A stretch of 27,500 nucleotides of DNA from Prorocentrum cordatum (taxonomy: Eukaryota; Sar; Dinophyceae; Prorocentrales; Prorocentraceae), in assembly GCA_963575745.1 (NCBI GenBank), contig CAUYUJ010000928.1, forward strand, positions 37,501 to 65,000, in the 5' to 3' direction. Shown here piece after piece: positions 26,848-27,500 of the stretch (its first letter is position 1; the number at the start of each line of letters is the position of its first letter). A model generated the notes under the pieces. That model was given only the letters and a program-made list of their open reading frames with translations, searched no databases and had not been told where the DNA came from. The translations under genes and the position numbers were made by a program.

Positions 26848-26920
26848 GCCGAGGCCGGGCCGCTGAGGTCGGCAGCCCGAAGATGGGGCCTTAAGCTCCA
26901 GGCCTCCCAATTGGGGCGTT
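26848..26920 (+). repeat. Repeat D copy 3
   Basis: GCCGGGCCGCTGAGGTCGGC then AGCCCGAAGATGGGGCC, followed by AGGCCTCCCAATTGGGGCG, which again looks like a family A end. Confidence 0.7.
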
Positions 26921-27069
26921 CCAGAAAGGGCCTCGCCGTCGAGGATCGAAGGAGTCGATGTCTCTTCCTCGGCGAAAGGCCAGCGGAAGGCGTCTGAAGC
27001 AGAACGGGTGCGGTTCCACCGGCGGAATCTCGGCGAGAGCCTAGACCTCTAGGTTTTCGACACGGAATC

Positions 27070-27262
27070 GGAGCAGCGATGCATCAGCGATGCATCACGT
27101 GATGCACCGCCGATGCATCAGCGATGCGGTTCGATGTGGATCCCGATTTTCTCCACGCCGACGTGGTTGATACATCGCCGACGTCGGCGATGCATCGCCG
27201 ATGCATCGGCGATGTGGCCCGATCCTCCGACCCCATCTTCTCGGGCCCCCATCAAGGAGGCC
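27070..27262 (+). repeat. Palindromic interspersed repeat family A, copy 3 (left end truncated or replaced)
   Basis: A cluster of GATGCATC palindromes: TGCATCACGTGATGCA near 27092, CATCGCCGACGTCGGCGATG at 27173-27192, and a 22-bp palindrome at 27193-27214. The right end GATCCTCCGACCCCATCTTC, TCGGGCCCCCATCAAGGAGG matches copies 1 and 2. The expected left terminus is not seen. Confidence 0.8.
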
Positions 27263-27267
27263 TCTGT

Positions 27268-27296
27268 ACATAGAAAGAGAGAGAGAGAGAGAGAGC
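27268..27296. repeat. GA dinucleotide microsatellite
   Basis: An uninterrupted GAGA run directly after family A copy 3. Confidence 0.9.
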
Positions 27297-27500
27297 GTTT
27301 TTTCTTCATGCGCGTAACAGCCGTTACCAGGGCGAAACCACCCCTCCCCACCCCCGTGGGTCATTGTGACGAATGTACGTAGTGGCGGGGGCTGGACCCC
27401 CCCACACACACATGCTGGTGCTCGAGCGCATATTACAGCGATCGCAGCGCACCCCCGCCCCGACGTGTCCCACCCCACCCAAGATTTACCGTTACCCCGG

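Overview
This window looks like nuclear DNA of a dinoflagellate. Three things point there. First, a decayed Ty1/copia-type polyprotein at about 3.7-10.35 kb has the domain order Gag-protease-integrase-RT-RNase H and linker motifs that I associate with dinoflagellate copia elements. Second, the two flanks of that element carry a motif resembling the dinoflagellate spliced leader. Third, the background is very GC-rich and crowded with simple repeats, with a degenerate TTTAGGG tract. The high GC would fit a Prorocentrum-like genome, but this is inference and I cannot fix the genus. There is no sign of bacterial operons, rRNA or tRNA genes. I see no complete, confidently functional protein-coding gene.

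Layout: 0-3.5 kb is non-coding, with short-period tandem repeats, a nested fold-back and a less GC-rich stretch. The region 3.57-10.6 kb is the dead copia-type element. It is bounded by imperfect ~97-bp direct repeats and contains a tandem internal duplication (unit 1 about 5822-7605, unit 2 about 7606-9073). The region 10.6-14.1 kb holds 15-bp satellites, a CCCG-rich satellite with ~148-bp higher-order periodicity, and complementary polypyrimidine and polypurine tracts. At 14.1-15.6 kb there is one weak exon candidate. At 15.66-16.71 kb there is a ~1-kb unit with terminal inverted repeats filled with GTC microsatellite. The region 17-19 kb holds diverged repeats, a TA tract and an interstitial telomere-like tract. 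At 19.7-20.3 kb there is a weak minus-strand exon candidate. The region 20.4-27.5 kb is packed with microsatellites and several families of short interspersed palindromic repeats whose cores are built from GATGCATC and CATCGCCGATG words, plus a ~0.35-kb inverted repeat.

The retroelement parts once formed one Gag-Pol: nucleocapsid-like zinc knuckle, aspartic protease, DDE integrase, reverse transcriptase and RNase H, then a C-terminal hydrophobic segment and a Cys/His motif. Nearly every catalytic or zinc site I could place is damaged, and several lesions are shared by both duplicated units. The element was therefore already inactive before the duplication. The most interesting items are the flanking repeats with their spliced-leader-like motif, the coherent palindromic terminal-inverted-repeat family at 21-27 kb, the GTC-filled element, and the higher-order satellite at 12 kb.
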